This document shows, piece by piece, positions 53,220-64,000 of a stretch of 64,000 bases of DNA (positions are counted from its first letter, which is position 1; the number at the start of each line of letters is the position of its first letter). A program made the translations under genes and the position numbers. Below the pieces are notes generated by a model that was not told the origin of the DNA, made no database searches, and saw only the letters and a list, made by a program, of their open reading frames with translations. The stretch covers positions 73,083,045-73,147,044 of the forward strand of contig CM066985.1 of NCBI GenBank assembly GCA_033977485.1. Reading direction: 5' to 3'. Source of the stretch: Hydrangea macrophylla. Its lineage: Eukaryota > Streptophyta > Magnoliopsida > Cornales > Hydrangeaceae.

Positions 53220-53359
53220 AACTCACATCATACTAGTACTAAAATTTAAAAATCTAGCATCTCTAAGACATAATAAAATTGAAGAATTTATTCCTTTAAG
53301 TCTAGCATCTCAAGAAAGAACTTTCTTCTTCAGTCTTTGCTACTGTGATCTTTAAATTT

Positions 53360-53490
53360 GACTTATGATATATATCCTAAGTCAATTTTGACTTAGGATA
53401 TATATCATAAGTCAAATTTGACTTATTATGATTTTTCATATTCTAAGTCAAATTTCACTTAGGATTAATTCTTAAGTGAAATTTGACTTA
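53360..53490. repeat. Two AT-rich hairpins at the right edge of the viral-like locus
   Basis: Arms 53360-53385 and 53388-53413 are perfectly complementary (26 bp, 2-base gap). Arms 53444-53461 and 53473-53490 (18 bp) form a second hairpin. Both are built from AAGTCAAATTTGACTT-type units, like the palindrome at 45915. Confidence 0.93.
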
Positions 53491-53570
53491 GGATATTTGA
53501 ATATGGTCCGAGGAACTGAACTTAGCAATTACGTAGTTCCAGATGGGCCCAACATGAGAATTATGAAACT

Positions 53571-53573
<3 letters not shown>

Positions 53574-53613
<40 letters not shown>

Positions 53614-53683
53614 AGAAAGATGGTGGTGGTGGCTATGGAGTGAGGAGGAGAGAGAAAGTTAGAGAGAGAGAAGAGAGATGGCT
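53574..53683. repeat. (GA)n microsatellite and start of a GA/GGT minisatellite
   Basis: (GA)n at 53574-53611, followed by agagagatggtggtggtggctatgg-type units that recur after the hAT insertion (54903-55020), four to five copies in all. Confidence 0.85.
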
Positions 53684-53691
53684 ATGGAAGG

Positions 53692-54894
53692 TAGGGGTGG
53701 GCATTCGATCGGTTCGGTTCGGTTTGGTAAAATTCGGTTCTGTTTGGGTTCGATTCGGTTTAGAGAATTGTCAACTGTCAACTGATTGAAATTTAATTCA
53801 GTTGGTTCAGTTCGATTAACCAAATAACAAATTCAGTTCGGTTATAAAATTCGGTTAACCGAAAAGTAAAGAACACAAATTCTACATGTACATAAAGAAC
53901 TAAAAGAAGTCATAATTAGAAACCTCTCAACTTCTATGTGAAATTAAACACAAATTTGAATACAAAAAAATGGATACAATCAAAGAAATGGCATTAGATT
54001 AACAAAGGGATACTAAAACCTTTTAGACCAGAATTTTCTTTCATGTATCATTTCCCAAAAAAACCTCACCTTCTGGAAAAAAGTCTCTTGCCTCCAAAGT
54101 CTCACCTCACCTTTTGGGAAAAAAAATATAGAAAGAGATTCCAAGACTTTGCATTAGCTAAACAAAGATCCATGCCGAAACAAAAATAGAAAACTATGTC
54201 ATATTAAAAAAAAATAGAAACAATCTTCCATTATACCTACAAAAAACAAAAGGCAATAGAAGAGATCCAAGGGAATGGGCCAAACAATAGAAGAGATCCA
54301 ATCTATTATCTTCCAGTGAAAGCCCTAATCGATCATTAAAAGAAGAAGAAGAAGAAGAAGAAGAAGAAGAAGAAAAATCAACTGGATTTAGATCTAGGGC
54401 TGTGATTGGGAAGAAGAAGAAGAAGAAGGAAGAAGAAGGAGATTTTCAAGAGAAGAGATCTGGTGGTGGAGGCTTGTGTGGTGTGAGCGGTTGGTGGTGG
54501 CGTCGAGCTCGGCGTGAGGTGCTGGTGGCGAGGCTGGTGGTGTGCCGTGTATGATCGGCGGTGGTGAGGTCGGAGGTCAGCCAGGCAGGGGTGGAGTTCG
54601 GCGCCGCTTCTTCATCTTCACACAGTCAACATTGAAGAAATGAAAGAGGGGAAAATGTTTTTTTTTTTAACTCAAACCCTAATTTTCAGCATATATATAT
54701 GGAGTATCTAATTTGATTTTCGGTTCGTTTCGGTTCGGTTTTCTTAACTGCTACAGAAAATCAAACCGATCTAGTTAAAACAGTTCAGTTTCAGCCTGAA
54801 CGCAAGTTAGCTCGGTTCGGTAATCAACCGAATTGGCTATTTTAGTTCGGTTTGATTAAAAATTTTGGTTAACTGAACTGTTTGCCCACCCCTA
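53692..54894. mobile_element. Non-autonomous hAT element, 1203 bp
   Basis: The ends TAGGGGTGGGCA and TGCCCACCCCTA-type terminus (cccacccta) are inverted. A perfect 8-bp target duplication, atggaagg, lies at 53684-53691 and 54895-54902. Subterminal regions carry many cggttcggtt words in both orientations. The interior has an AAG/GAA microsatellite (54341-54430) and a GC-rich block (54470-54610) unlike its surroundings. No transposase. Confidence 0.93.
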
Positions 54895-54902
54895 ATGGAA
54901 GG

Positions 54903-55376
54903 AGGATGAGGGAGAAAGTTAGAGAGAGTGAAGAGAGATGGTGGTGGTGGCTATGGCAAAAATGAGGGAAGAGAAAATTAGAGAGAGAAGAGAGATGGTG
55001 GTGGTGGCCATGGGAGGAGAGAGAGAGTGGTCTCTATTTTTTTTTTCCTGGAAAATGAAGTGAGGGTTAGTTTGGTAAGATGAAAAATAGTCAAATGGAC
55101 TTGAGGAGTGAATTGTTAGTGGTATGGACTTGAGTGAAAAAATAGGCTTGGGCTTTTGTCCTTGTAGGAGTTATTATTAATTGCCTATCCTTTAAACAAG
55201 TAATGACCAACCTTAAGGACCTTAGTCCAAACCTCCCTTAATAATACTCTCCCATCACTTAATTTGGTGGCGAATAGTAGTAGCTTGAATCACCTTACAC
55301 TTGAAAACTATTATTTTCAAATGGTATAAAATGTTAATACTAAAACTACTGGAATGTAAAATAAGTTGATTTAAAC
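54903..55376. other. Minisatellite remainder and spacer
   Basis: Continuation of the GA/GGT minisatellite to about 55020, then anonymous AT-rich sequence. Confidence 0.6.
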
Positions 55377-55548
55377 TAGGAGTGTTTGCGGTCGGTTTTT
55401 TAATAATTTTTTTGGTTTCATTAGGCTAGTTTTGGTCGGTTTTCAATTTATTTATGCTTGTGTATTCATTTAAAAAACCAATTAATCGGTGCTTGATCAA
55501 TTTAATTTTTACTGATTTTTAATTTTTGACTTTTCGTAAACAACCCTA
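55377..55548. mobile_element. Small hAT-type MITE, 172 bp
   Basis: TAGGAGTGTTTGCGG at the left and CGTAAACAACCCTA at the right are imperfect inverted repeats. Flanks atttaaac and atctaaat agree at six of eight bases. The interior has repeated cggtttt words. Confidence 0.65.
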
Positions 55549-57613
55549 ATCTAAATTGCAAAAAATGTGTCATAAAATTTGCCCTATATATTTAGTCCTA
55601 CATAAAAGAAAAAAATCATCACAACACATCCAATTCCTACCATTATGATAGAGAGATTCACCCTTACACTGTTACACACCCTATGTTCAAACTTTAGCAT
55701 ATCCCAATGCCAATTAATCTCTAAGCAACCAAGTTGTTTATTTGCCCATTACAAACTAACTCTCTCTCTCTCTCTCCGCAAATTCCTATCAGTGAAAGAA
55801 TTTGTGGGAAGGTGAACACACTTTGGTGTTTTGTACTCTTTTTTTTTTGGTGTTAATTTGTACTCTGACCATATTAAAAATGACAAAAAGGTCTATATGG
55901 TCGGTAAGTCGGTTGTTCTATTGATCACTAGAATGTAAAATAATCGTAAAAACCATGCACATGTGTTCATGTGAGTTCCTTCCAATCAAGACAAAAATTT
56001 GCTAAGTACACTAACGGTCAACACCAGCTATGAGCCGGTGGCTCGTAATTCACCGAGTGGCTTCTGATTTAATGTAGTTTTTTAACCTTGGTTTTGGGTG
56101 GTATGGGGGTACAACCGATCTCGGCAAAAGTATTAGAATTCGACATATATGCATGGTTCAGAAGTAAAAAAAAAAAAATGATCAAAATATATAGGAGAGA
56201 AAAAGGATCATAGTTAAAACAAAAATCACTACCCTTTTTATTTTATTTTATTATTATTTAGTGTAGCGGTCATGTGAGATGTCACAAGTGTCAGGCCCGG
56301 AGATGTGGACGGGGTTCAAACCTTGGTGAACGTGGTATGGAGTGTCTTTTACGAATTGGGCTAAGTCATTGTTTGAATTAATATTATGTTTGAAAAGTTT
56401 TGAACTTTTCTTTGATTTTTTTTTTTGGGGGATAATTTACTATAATGGCCTCGTGCAATGACACAAGTGTCAGGGCCCCAGTGAGGAGGAAGGTTCATAC
56501 CCTGATACTTTGATTTTAACATTTAAGTATGGAGAAAAACATAAAGGAAAACACTACCTTTTTTTTATTTAAATTTATTTTTTGGTTTCCTTTTCTATTT
56601 AATCTACTTCAAAAATAACCAATATAGTTTAAATAGAAATTTAGTAAAATGTCCCTCATTTTAGACAACCCTTTTTTGATTTTTGCATGTTAAAGCTCCA
56701 TGACTAGTGAAACTTAATCGGATTAAGTCCCTATGTTTTCAAAATTATGTGAATTTCACATAACATTTTTATGTGAAAATTTACAAAGTTATGTGAAATT
56801 TCTTATAACTTTTATAACATGTGGACTTTTGACTAAAATAAAAAATGAGTTGGATCTAACATTAAAAAAAATCTATTTTGAAGAACTTTTGACTAAAATT
56901 CGATAATTTAAACTATTGAGAGCATTTTTGCTCACCCATTTTTGGTCCACTATTGCTCACTCAGACTTCACTGAGTGACACGTGTCTCATTTTATTCCTA
57001 TTTTGCCACGCCTAAATATGGGCAAGCAAAAATCTCTATAAACTTTTGGTGCAAATGTCCCACTCATCCATTATTCAAGAGGATGTAAATTAATGGAGTC
57101 CATTCCATTTTCAAATGCCAAAACAAGGGTTTGTCGTTTGGGAGGATTTTCTTGCTAAAATTTAAGGGCTTATAATGACTTCATGTGTCTCCAAAAAGAA
57201 TTCAAACCAAGTTGGCCCGCGAGACTAGGGCATGATCGAGGGCAAATTTTTATTTTTTATTTTTTATTTTTATTTATTTTTTTTGTGTGTTTCTTAAAGA
57301 AAAAAAAACCTCATCTTACTATTAACAAGAGGGAACTACAAATAATGGGGTTTTTGGTCTATTTTTGGTCTATTTGGAAATAGTTTCTGCTTCTACAATT
57401 CAATCGTAAAAAAAAAAAAAAAAACAACTATCTTTTTCAAAAGGTAGGGTGGTTGACTTTTCACAATTGTAATTTCTCTCTCTCTTTTTTTTTTTTTTTT
57501 TTTGTAACTGACACATTTTTCTTTGTGAATTCCGGAGTCTAAAAACAAAGGATCCTAGAAGATAAAATTGCATAATCAATCCCATGGGCCATGATCACTC
57601 ACTTGGTCTCAGC
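55549..57613. other. Spacer with two SINE-like fragments
   Basis: No coding frame. Two related patches near 56265-56350 and 56440-56515 share cacaagtgtcagg followed by B-box-like ggttcaaacc or ggttcatacc, suggesting tRNA-derived SINE remnants. A short palindromic patch with gtgaaatt words lies near 56745-56805. The rest is AT-rich with T and A runs. Confidence 0.4.
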
Positions 57614-58007
57614 TAAGGGTGTCATTTGAAACAGAAATTTTGATTCTAATCGATTTTTATTCAGAAAATTCCGATTTTGGCAACTAAATATGCATTTTGA
57701 ATTTCGAAAATTCCGAAAAAATTGGGATCGGAATTGTTTTTCGAATTCCAAAAATTCTGAAAAATTTTCAAAAATATTTCGAAATTATATTTTCTGAAAA
57801 TTTCAAAATATTCCAAAAATTCAACTTTGCTAGAGGTGCCCATCGCACATCGAAAAAACATAAAAGAGGGAATGTGATGTGCTTCTATAAAAGGGAGCCG
57901 CTAATGCCAGAGCTAATAAGGCTAATTCCAGAGCAACTTGTATTTTTTGGACCAAATTGCCCCCAGCCCAATTAAGAAACCCTTGAACCCTCTTTCTCTC
58001 ATATCGT

Positions 58008-58058
<51 letters not shown>

Positions 58059-58527
58059 TCTCTTTCCCTCAACTAGTAAAATATTCTGCAGAATTAAAAT
58101 TGCTCCAGCAGCTAGAATAAAATACAAAATAAGAACAAAAATTCAAACAATATCACTTCCAAATATCAATACCATTTCAGCTTCATCTTCATCATCATTG
58201 GAAAAAAAATTCAACATTCAACATATCTTCAGCAAAATTGCTCAAGCACAAACTCAATGCAAAATTGGAACAAAAATTCAATACTCAACATTCAGCTTCA
58301 TTGGAATAAAAATTCAACTTCATCATTCAACATTCAACTTCTTCGTCATTGGAACAAAAATTCAACATCATCATCTTCTTTGGAACAAAAATCATCATTC
58401 AACAATCATTACAATAAAAATAAGAAAAAAAATATTATGTCCAACGCCTTTGCAAGTGCATCATCTTTGGAACAAAAATCATCATTCATCATCTTTGGAA
58501 CAAAAATCATCATTCATTACAAATAAT

Positions 58528-60341
58528 TTAGAAGGATCCCGAGCCTTGACATGTACGACTATTATGTCCAACGCCTTTGTAAGTGCTACATTGTCGATTT
58601 GCCTCCACAATCTCAAACTTTGAAGGATCTCGCTTTGTGGATAATGATTCCTTTTGTTTCTTTGATGGGCGTCCTTTGTGTGCTTCAACATTTGGCTCAA
58701 GATAAGGCAATGATGCACCTATGAGTTGGGAAATTTTCTCGCGGGCATTTTCCTTTCGAACAAGAGGCCATTGAACATATTTATCTTGAAACTCGTTGAG
58801 CAACCCTTCAAATTCACCTTCTTCATTGGTTATCTCACCAAAATTGCTAGTTAATGAGCTAATATCAATCCTCCATTGTGAATGTATAGAACTAAGAGGT
58901 AGTGCCCCATCTTTCAAACTCATCATCTTGTGAGAACAAGGGAGACCCATGGTAGATGTAAAATTACCAGTGCATGTAGATGGCATTTTACCCAACTTGA
59001 CCATCTCATATTGCTTAAGTAGCTCTTTCATTGCAAACATAGACACATGAGTATTAACTTCCTTGAAAAAGGGAATATTAACACTATGGGAAATACGAAG
59101 TCTTTCACTTGAGAGTTGTGTCTTTATCTCTTCAAACTCATTTTTAATAGCTAAGCATATTTTATCTTTCACTTGGCAAAGATCACCACTCGAATTATGC
59201 AAGTATTTCTTAAGCTTTGAGTGTGCACCTTCCGCTCTTGAAGACACACGATTTCCTAAGTGAAGATATTTTTCAGTCCATGCACCAATGAATCGATCTT
59301 TAAACGGGAGCCATGTTCTACGTATATAACTTAAAACTTCTTCCTTACCTTTATACAAAAGTTCAAACAATTGCCAAGATTCCTCAAATGATGTTTCATC
59401 GGTAGATTGTACAATCAAATTCCAAGTAGATAGAAATGAATCCCAAACCTCTTGCACTTCAAAGTGATGCTTACAGTTCGATACTATATTTTTGTTAATG
59501 TGCCACACACACAATATGTTATGAGTGTTGGGGAAGACAACTCGAATAGCTTTCATTAATGCCAACTTCCTATCGGAGACAATGACAGAAGGTTGACATC
59601 CAGGACCCAATATCTTGCTAAAATTCTCTAGAGCCCAAATATAATCTTCTTCCCCTTCTTTACTCAAAAAGGCAAAACATGAATAGAAAGATGTGTTGAA
59701 ACATGAGATCCCAACAATGTCAAGTAATGGCATCTTATACTTGTTTGTCTTGTAAGTGCAATCCATAATAAACACATTAAAGAAGTTCCAAGTTAATGTG
59801 TCGACATCGGATGTGCAAAAATCAAATGCGTTAAATGCCCACTTTCATCTTGTGCCAAGTTATAAATGAAACTACCTTGACCAAGTTCTTCAAACAAAGC
59901 TTGAATTGAAGTACGACCACCTAACTTTTCCTTATAAATTTTCGATTTCGTATTATAGATAGTCTTAGACACAACTTGAAGATCAGGGTTATTTTGCCGA
60001 AGAGAAGAAATAATTTGACGCGGTGCAATTCCTGATACACTCATTTCATGAACACTTTTGACATCTTCTTTAGACAAACGACGACAAGTAGGGTGTCCGG
60101 ACATATCAGTAGATGGTTCATGGTTATGTAAGCTATTTGTAAACTCAAGTGTCCAAAAGCCATCCATTTGCCTCTTTCCTTTAATTTCAAATGGACAATT
60201 TATAAGGCGAGTTGCCGATTTCCTTTGGCGTTGCTCGATGGGAATATTAAGTCTATCTCGATAACAACCCCCCCTATCACAACCAATAGTCACATATTTA
60301 TCTTTTCTTGAGCTTTTGATTGATACCACATACCCTTGCAT
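58528..60341 (-). pseudogene. MULE transposase with a single frameshift
   Basis: The first frame (60341-59793, 182 codons) is a FAR1/WRKY-GCM1-like zinc region (CDRGGCYRDRLNIP, LINCPFEIKG, SLHNHEP). It also holds the start of the catalytic domain. The second frame (about 59800-58528) holds VFIMDCTYKTNKYKMPLLD (first catalytic Asp), PSVIVSDRKLALMKA (second Asp), CVWHINKN, a SWIM-type CTGNFTSTMGLPCSH and a C-terminal knuckle reading CSTYKGVGHNSRTC, where the second Cys is Tyr. The frames part near 59790-59800 by a small indel; otherwise about 600 codons are open. The frame stays open upstream to a possible splice acceptor at 60442. Without the frameshift it would be close to intact. Confidence 0.88.
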
Positions 60342-60430
60342 TAAGAAAAATCTCTTAACACTGCTAAGAAGTTCCTCACGGGTAAGATATTTCTTCTCAA
60401 GTTGTTGGGAACATTCAACTATTTTTTCAA

Positions 60431-60745
60431 ATTCATGTTACCTAAATCAAACATTCAAAAATCACATGTATTACAAATCATCTTACATTCAAGTATTTAG
60501 TGAACTTCAACTGTAATTTTTTTTTTCTTCCCAAAAATCTTTTTTTTTTTTGGGCTAAAATTTATTCAAAAATCATATGTATCACAAAATCATCTTACAT
60601 TCAACTATTTCTAGTGAACTTCAACTGAAATATTTTTTTTTCCAAAAATCTTTTTTTTTTTTTGGCTAAAATTTAATCAAAAATCATATGTATCACAAAT
60701 CATCTTACATTCAACTATTTCTAGTGAACTTCAACTGTATTTTGT
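60431..60745. repeat. Tandem repeat of about 120 bp in the MULE 5' region
   Basis: About 2.6 copies of a unit containing caaaaatcatatgtatcac, catcttacattcaactattt and ctagtgaacttcaactg, separated by T runs. It lies upstream of the possible splice acceptor and is therefore probably intronic. Confidence 0.85.
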
Positions 60746-61130
60746 TTCTAAGGAAAAACAAAAAAAAAACAAAACAAAAACAAAAAAAACAACAATAGTT
60801 TTGAGTTCTATGATAACCCTAAAAAAGAGCCCAATCTGTGCCAATGGATTCAATCTCAAACAATCTTTCTATGAAAAAATAAAATAAAAGAAAAAGGGTA
60901 ATGCTAAAGAGAGATAAAAACCACTTACCTCCAAACAGGGAGGGAGGAGGATCAGTGGCCACTGTGAGGCGACGACACCGAGGGACTGAGGCGACGCAAG
61001 AGAGGGACTGAGGCTCGTCGGCGAGGAAGTGATGAGCGACGGCAGAGAGGGACTGAGGCTCGTCGGCAGAGAGGCGGTGAGAACTTTCAGCAGAGAGAGA
61101 GTGAGGAGGCAGATGCCGCAGATCATCCAT

Positions 61131-61174
<44 letters not shown>

Positions 61175-61603
61175 ACGATATGAGAGAAAGAGGGTTCAAG
61201 GGTTTCTTAATTGGGCTGGGGGCAATTTGGTCCAGAAAATATAAGTTGCTCTGGAATTAGCTTTATTAGCTCTGGCATTAGCGGCTCCCCTATAAAATGT
61301 CTACAAGCGTCAAGTGAATCCATTAAGTTTGAGTTTGAGCTTGGCTAGGTGGCATGACTTGAGCTATAAGCTTGAGCTCTTAGTTGAAAATTTTCAAAAA
61401 AAATTTTAGAAAAAAATTAAAAAAATTTGGATTTCGAAAATTCCAAAATTTTCAAAATTTTGGAATCGGAAGCAAAATGGAAATTCTAAAAAATCGGAAT
61501 CGGAATCGGAATCGAAAAATGTTATTTTCATTTCGAAAATTTTGAACCTTTTTCCAAAATATCTATTTCTGATCCGTTCCGTTCCGTCGAACATGTACCT
61601 CTA

Positions 61604-62013
61604 GTCTAAGCTCTGTTTGGAATAACTTCTCAATCGTAAATTTTGGTCTGGGTGTCTATGGGACCCAAAATGCACATATTAGCTCGTTTGTATAAATTTA
61701 TAAAAAAAAAAAAAAAAAAGGACTACGAGAGCCATAAAAGCACATATTGCTGGAAAGTTAAGTGGTGCTTTCTACTCGACCGTGATGCAAAAAATAGATT
61801 AATTTTTCATAATTTTTTTAGGGTCAATTAGATAAAAGAATAATTTAATGTAAATATATTGATTTAAGGATAATTTAAAAAAAAAATATGTTGATTTAAG
61901 TCCCTAAATTTTTTATTGGACGAACATACCCTCAACCACACCAAAGAATCTCTCTCTTTTCCTCAAATTTGCCCACTCACGCACGTGCCACACAAGAAGC
62001 AGCCTATGACAGT
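61604..62013. other. Spacer
   Basis: A-rich runs near 61700 and 61880. No gene or element recognised. Confidence 0.5.
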
Positions 62014-63040
62014 CACTCACACGGTGTGAGTAATTGTACCATATCAAGCCTAATTTCAAAAATATTTTTTAAACTTTAAACCTCCATAATTTTTTATCTA
62101 CAACTCTATTTTTTACAAATTTTATACTGTTGCAATCGTGTCGACGAGATCTACAAAACTAATACAATTGTTGATATATTTTGAGCAAATTTTTTTTTTT
62201 AATTTTTTTTACATACCTTGACACCCTTGTTCTTAAAAATTTATGAAATTTCACCACTTTTGAACAGTATTCATGTTTTGTGTTATTCATGCATTTTTAT
62301 TTATTTATTTTATTTTTCCATTACTACTAGTACCATTGTTGATATGTTTTAAGCAAAAAAAGACCATGCCTTGAGAGCCTTGTTTTTGAAAAGTATTGAA
62401 ATTTCACCACTGTTTTTAGCACATTTAAAATTAGTGGTGAAATTTCACCACTTTTAGAGCAACCTAAATGCTACATGCCATTTTCATTATGCCAATTCTA
62501 TTTTTTTGACATTGTTTACAATGTCAAATGCAATATTTTGATATTTTTGTTCCAATGATAGATGCTATTTCAAATGTTATATTTTGGCCTTACTACCATT
62601 TGTCTTTCAAAGTAGTCTTTTGTTAAGGGGCAAAATGGTCAGTTAATAAATATATATTCGTCCCAAATTTTGCATTCCAAATACATGTGGGTGTTAAAAC
62701 ATTTGAAGTTTATGAGAGTATTCACCATAATCATAATTTCATCATTTTAAATCTTTGATAAACAAAATTTTCTCCACATTTAAAATAATGGTGAAACAGT
62801 GGTGAAATTTCACCACTTTTTAGGAACAAAGCAGTTAAGGCATGTATAAAAAATAAATTTTTTTTTTTGCTCAAAATATTTCAACAATGGTACTGGTTTT
62901 GTAGATCTCATCGACACGATTCTAACGGTATAAAATTTGTAAAAATTGGAGTTGTAGATCAAAAGTTATGGAGGTTTAAATTTTAAAAACTTTTTAAAAA
63001 TGGGCATTGCTATGGTGTACCTGCTCGCACCGTGCGAGTG
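62014..63040. mobile_element. Foldback element with arms of about 260 bp
   Basis: The left arm from CACTCACACGGTGTGAG (62014) pairs with the right arm ending CTCGCACCGTGCGAGTG (63040). Further shared words include gagatctacaaaac, ttgagcaaattttt and the palindrome ggtgaaatttcacc (several copies). About 300-500 bp of unique sequence separates the arms. Long inverted arms suggest a MULE-type foldback element, but no 9-bp duplication is evident. Confidence 0.7.
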
Positions 63041-63379
63041 TATCTTCACCATATGGCATGGACATGTGTCAACGTACTACTAATTGCTGAATTTAACCAT
63101 TTGTAATTTGGTGTGAGTGTAATACATATCAGCATTTTCATTCTTCAACTTCATGTTTGTGAGGTGCGGGAGCTTCGTCTTTTTTGATTTTTTTTTTTCT
63201 AAGATATTTGTTTAGTAAATGATCTAAATCTAAATGAAAATAACTAATTATTTTTAAATCACTATATTTCTCAAATTAGGAATTCACATCTAATTTTTTT
63301 TTTTTTTTTCTCTTGATTCTCTAGTCGTCTACTTGTTCTGCTACTAAATGCAAAATCGAAAGTCAATCCAAACCAACAC
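63041..63379. other. Spacer
   Basis: AT-rich, with T runs at 63186 and 63295. Nothing recognised. Confidence 0.5.
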
Positions 63380-63382
63380 TAA

Positions 63383-63663
63383 GGGTGCGTTTGATAAAAC
63401 TGAAAATTAAGTATTGAAATTAAGTGCTGAATTTTAAGTACTGAAAATTTTAAGTGTTTGGAGTTTTATTCCTTAAAATAGTGTTTTAACTATTGAAGTA
63501 GAATGTATTCAGTGATTATTTTCAGTAGAAATTTTTCACTTAAAGTTTTCAGTGATTTTTTGGTTGCTTTTTCAATTAAGTGGTATGTTATCAAACGCAC
63601 TGAAAAAGAATAAGTGCTGAATCTTTTCATTTTCAGCACTTAATGGGGTTATCAAACACACCC
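63383..63663. mobile_element. Harbinger-type MITE, 281 bp
   Basis: Ends GGGTGCGTTTGATA and TATCAAACACACCC are inverted. The 3-bp duplication taa lies at 63380-63382 and 63664-63666. Subterminal aagtgctgaa words occur in both orientations. Confidence 0.88.
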
Positions 63664-63666
63664 TAA

Positions 63667-64000
63667 GTTTTTAGTGCCATATAGTTTAATGAGTAATGCT
63701 AGGTATACACTGTACATATTTTTCTACACATTTTTTGACACACAGCTTTAAATATATGTACTTTATGTTGTATAAATGGTAAAGTATATGCATTTAAAGC
63801 ATAATGTGTCAAAAAATGTGTAAAAAAATGTGTATACCTAACATTATTGTAGTTTAATTAACTGTCACTAAAACCCAATTGCTGAGACTCCGAAACTTTT
63901 ATTTACTTTTGTTAAGGACCCTATTTTTGGTATCTTGACTAAATTAAGACTGATTCCCCATTATTTTCAGCAAATTTTCTGACAAGTTGTCATTTTATTT
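63667..64000. other. Spacer with a small inverted repeat
   Basis: Complementary words around 63700-63845 (gctaggtatacac / gtgtatacctaac and acattttttgacac / gtgtcaaaaaatgt) make a foldback of about 145 bp, perhaps another MITE. Nothing else seen. Confidence 0.5.

Larger units (their letters stand above)
57893..61289 (-). mobile_element. MULE transposon, 3.4 kb
   Basis: Terminal inverted repeats of about 165 bp start GGGAGCCGCTAATGCC (57893) and end with its complement (61289). They include ggcaatttggtcc-type sequence and a (TC)n/(GA)n run (58013-58054 and 61133-61171). The 8-bp duplication ctataaaa lies at 57885-57892 and 61290-61297. It encodes a transposase on the minus strand with one frameshift. 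TIRs are highly similar by eye, so the insertion is fairly recent. Confidence 0.93.
57614..61603. mobile_element. hAT-type MITE split by the MULE
   Basis: The left end TAAGGGTGTCATTTGAAAC (57614) and right end ACATGTACCTCTA (61603) are weakly inverted. Flanks gtctcagc and gtctaagc agree at seven of eight bases, the hAT duplication length. Both halves carry the same aattccgaaa/tttcggaatt words. Without the MULE it is about 585 bp. Confidence 0.6.

Noticed and set aside
58198..58623. 141-codon ORF rich in Asn, Lys and His
   Set aside because: Low-complexity repeats of aacaaaaatcatcatt at the MULE edge, partly antisense to the transposase.
60819..61199. 126-codon Leu/Ser-rich minus-strand ORF
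   Set aside because: Starts in the (TC)n of the MULE TIR. The repeated SLSA units come from short GC-rich repeats. It could at most be part of a 5' exon, with no support.

Overview
This window is nuclear DNA of a flowering plant, most likely a eudicot, from a gene-poor, repeat-dense region. The evidence is nested LTR retrotransposons with 5-bp target duplications, a plant L1-type LINE, MITEs of several superfamilies, a MULE transposase, an endogenous plant pararetrovirus-like locus and a nuclear copy of plastid rrn16-trnI spacer DNA. Only one stretch looks like an ordinary host gene (45.1-45.6 kb), and it carries an in-frame stop. The species cannot be named from the sequence.

0-23.6 kb: an old Ty3/gypsy chromovirus (Tekay/Del-like, called G here) lies on the minus strand. 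Its 3' LTR (1280-2799) and its chromodomain, integrase, RNase H, RT, protease and gag remnants (2810-7058) are separated from its gag start, PBS and 5' LTR (21263-23607) by nested insertions. A second LTR (I; 7059-9319 plus 19947-about 21231) sits in gag. A complete 10.6-kb element (F; 9320-19941, target duplication ataaa) sits inside I. The first 1.28 kb is part of a further LTR-like sequence (J).

23.6-29.2 kb: an anonymous spacer with a 76-bp tandem duplication, a third chromovirus-like LTR (K; 24684-26649), a nuclear plastid insertion (about 26980-27310), short tandem repeats and a foldback MITE.

29.2-43.3 kb: a nested stack. A Harbinger-like MITE contains a 5'-truncated LINE. The LINE was then hit by solo LTR A (itself holding solo LTR B), solo LTR C, a very young non-autonomous LTR element D with one intact 347-codon ORF of unknown function, and a SINE-like sequence. 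Most boundaries are fixed by target duplications and by the LINE reading frame resuming after each insertion.

43.3-53.5 kb: a second Harbinger-like MITE, a CACTA end, the broken host gene, then a pararetrovirus-like locus (about 45.9-53.5 kb). That locus has movement-protein and capsid/CCHC remnants, unassigned ORFs, no recognisable protease or RT, and a 1.1-kb inverted repeat of two facing promoter-leader copies. AT-rich palindromes flank it.

53.5-64 kb: a 1.2-kb hAT derivative with a perfect 8-bp duplication, smaller hAT and Harbinger MITEs, a MULE (57893-61289) nested in a hAT-type MITE, and a foldback element.

The most unusual signals are LTR features shared by otherwise dissimilar elements. 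These are clusters of 10-bp palindromes (CAATCGATTG or CAGTCGACTG) set at alternating spacings of about 20 and 25 bp, a conserved candidate splice donor and acceptor pair that would define a leader intron inside the LTR, and a 15-bp dyad beside the acceptor. The intact ORF of element D is the best candidate for an undescribed protein. All comparisons were made by eye; no alignment or database search was run.
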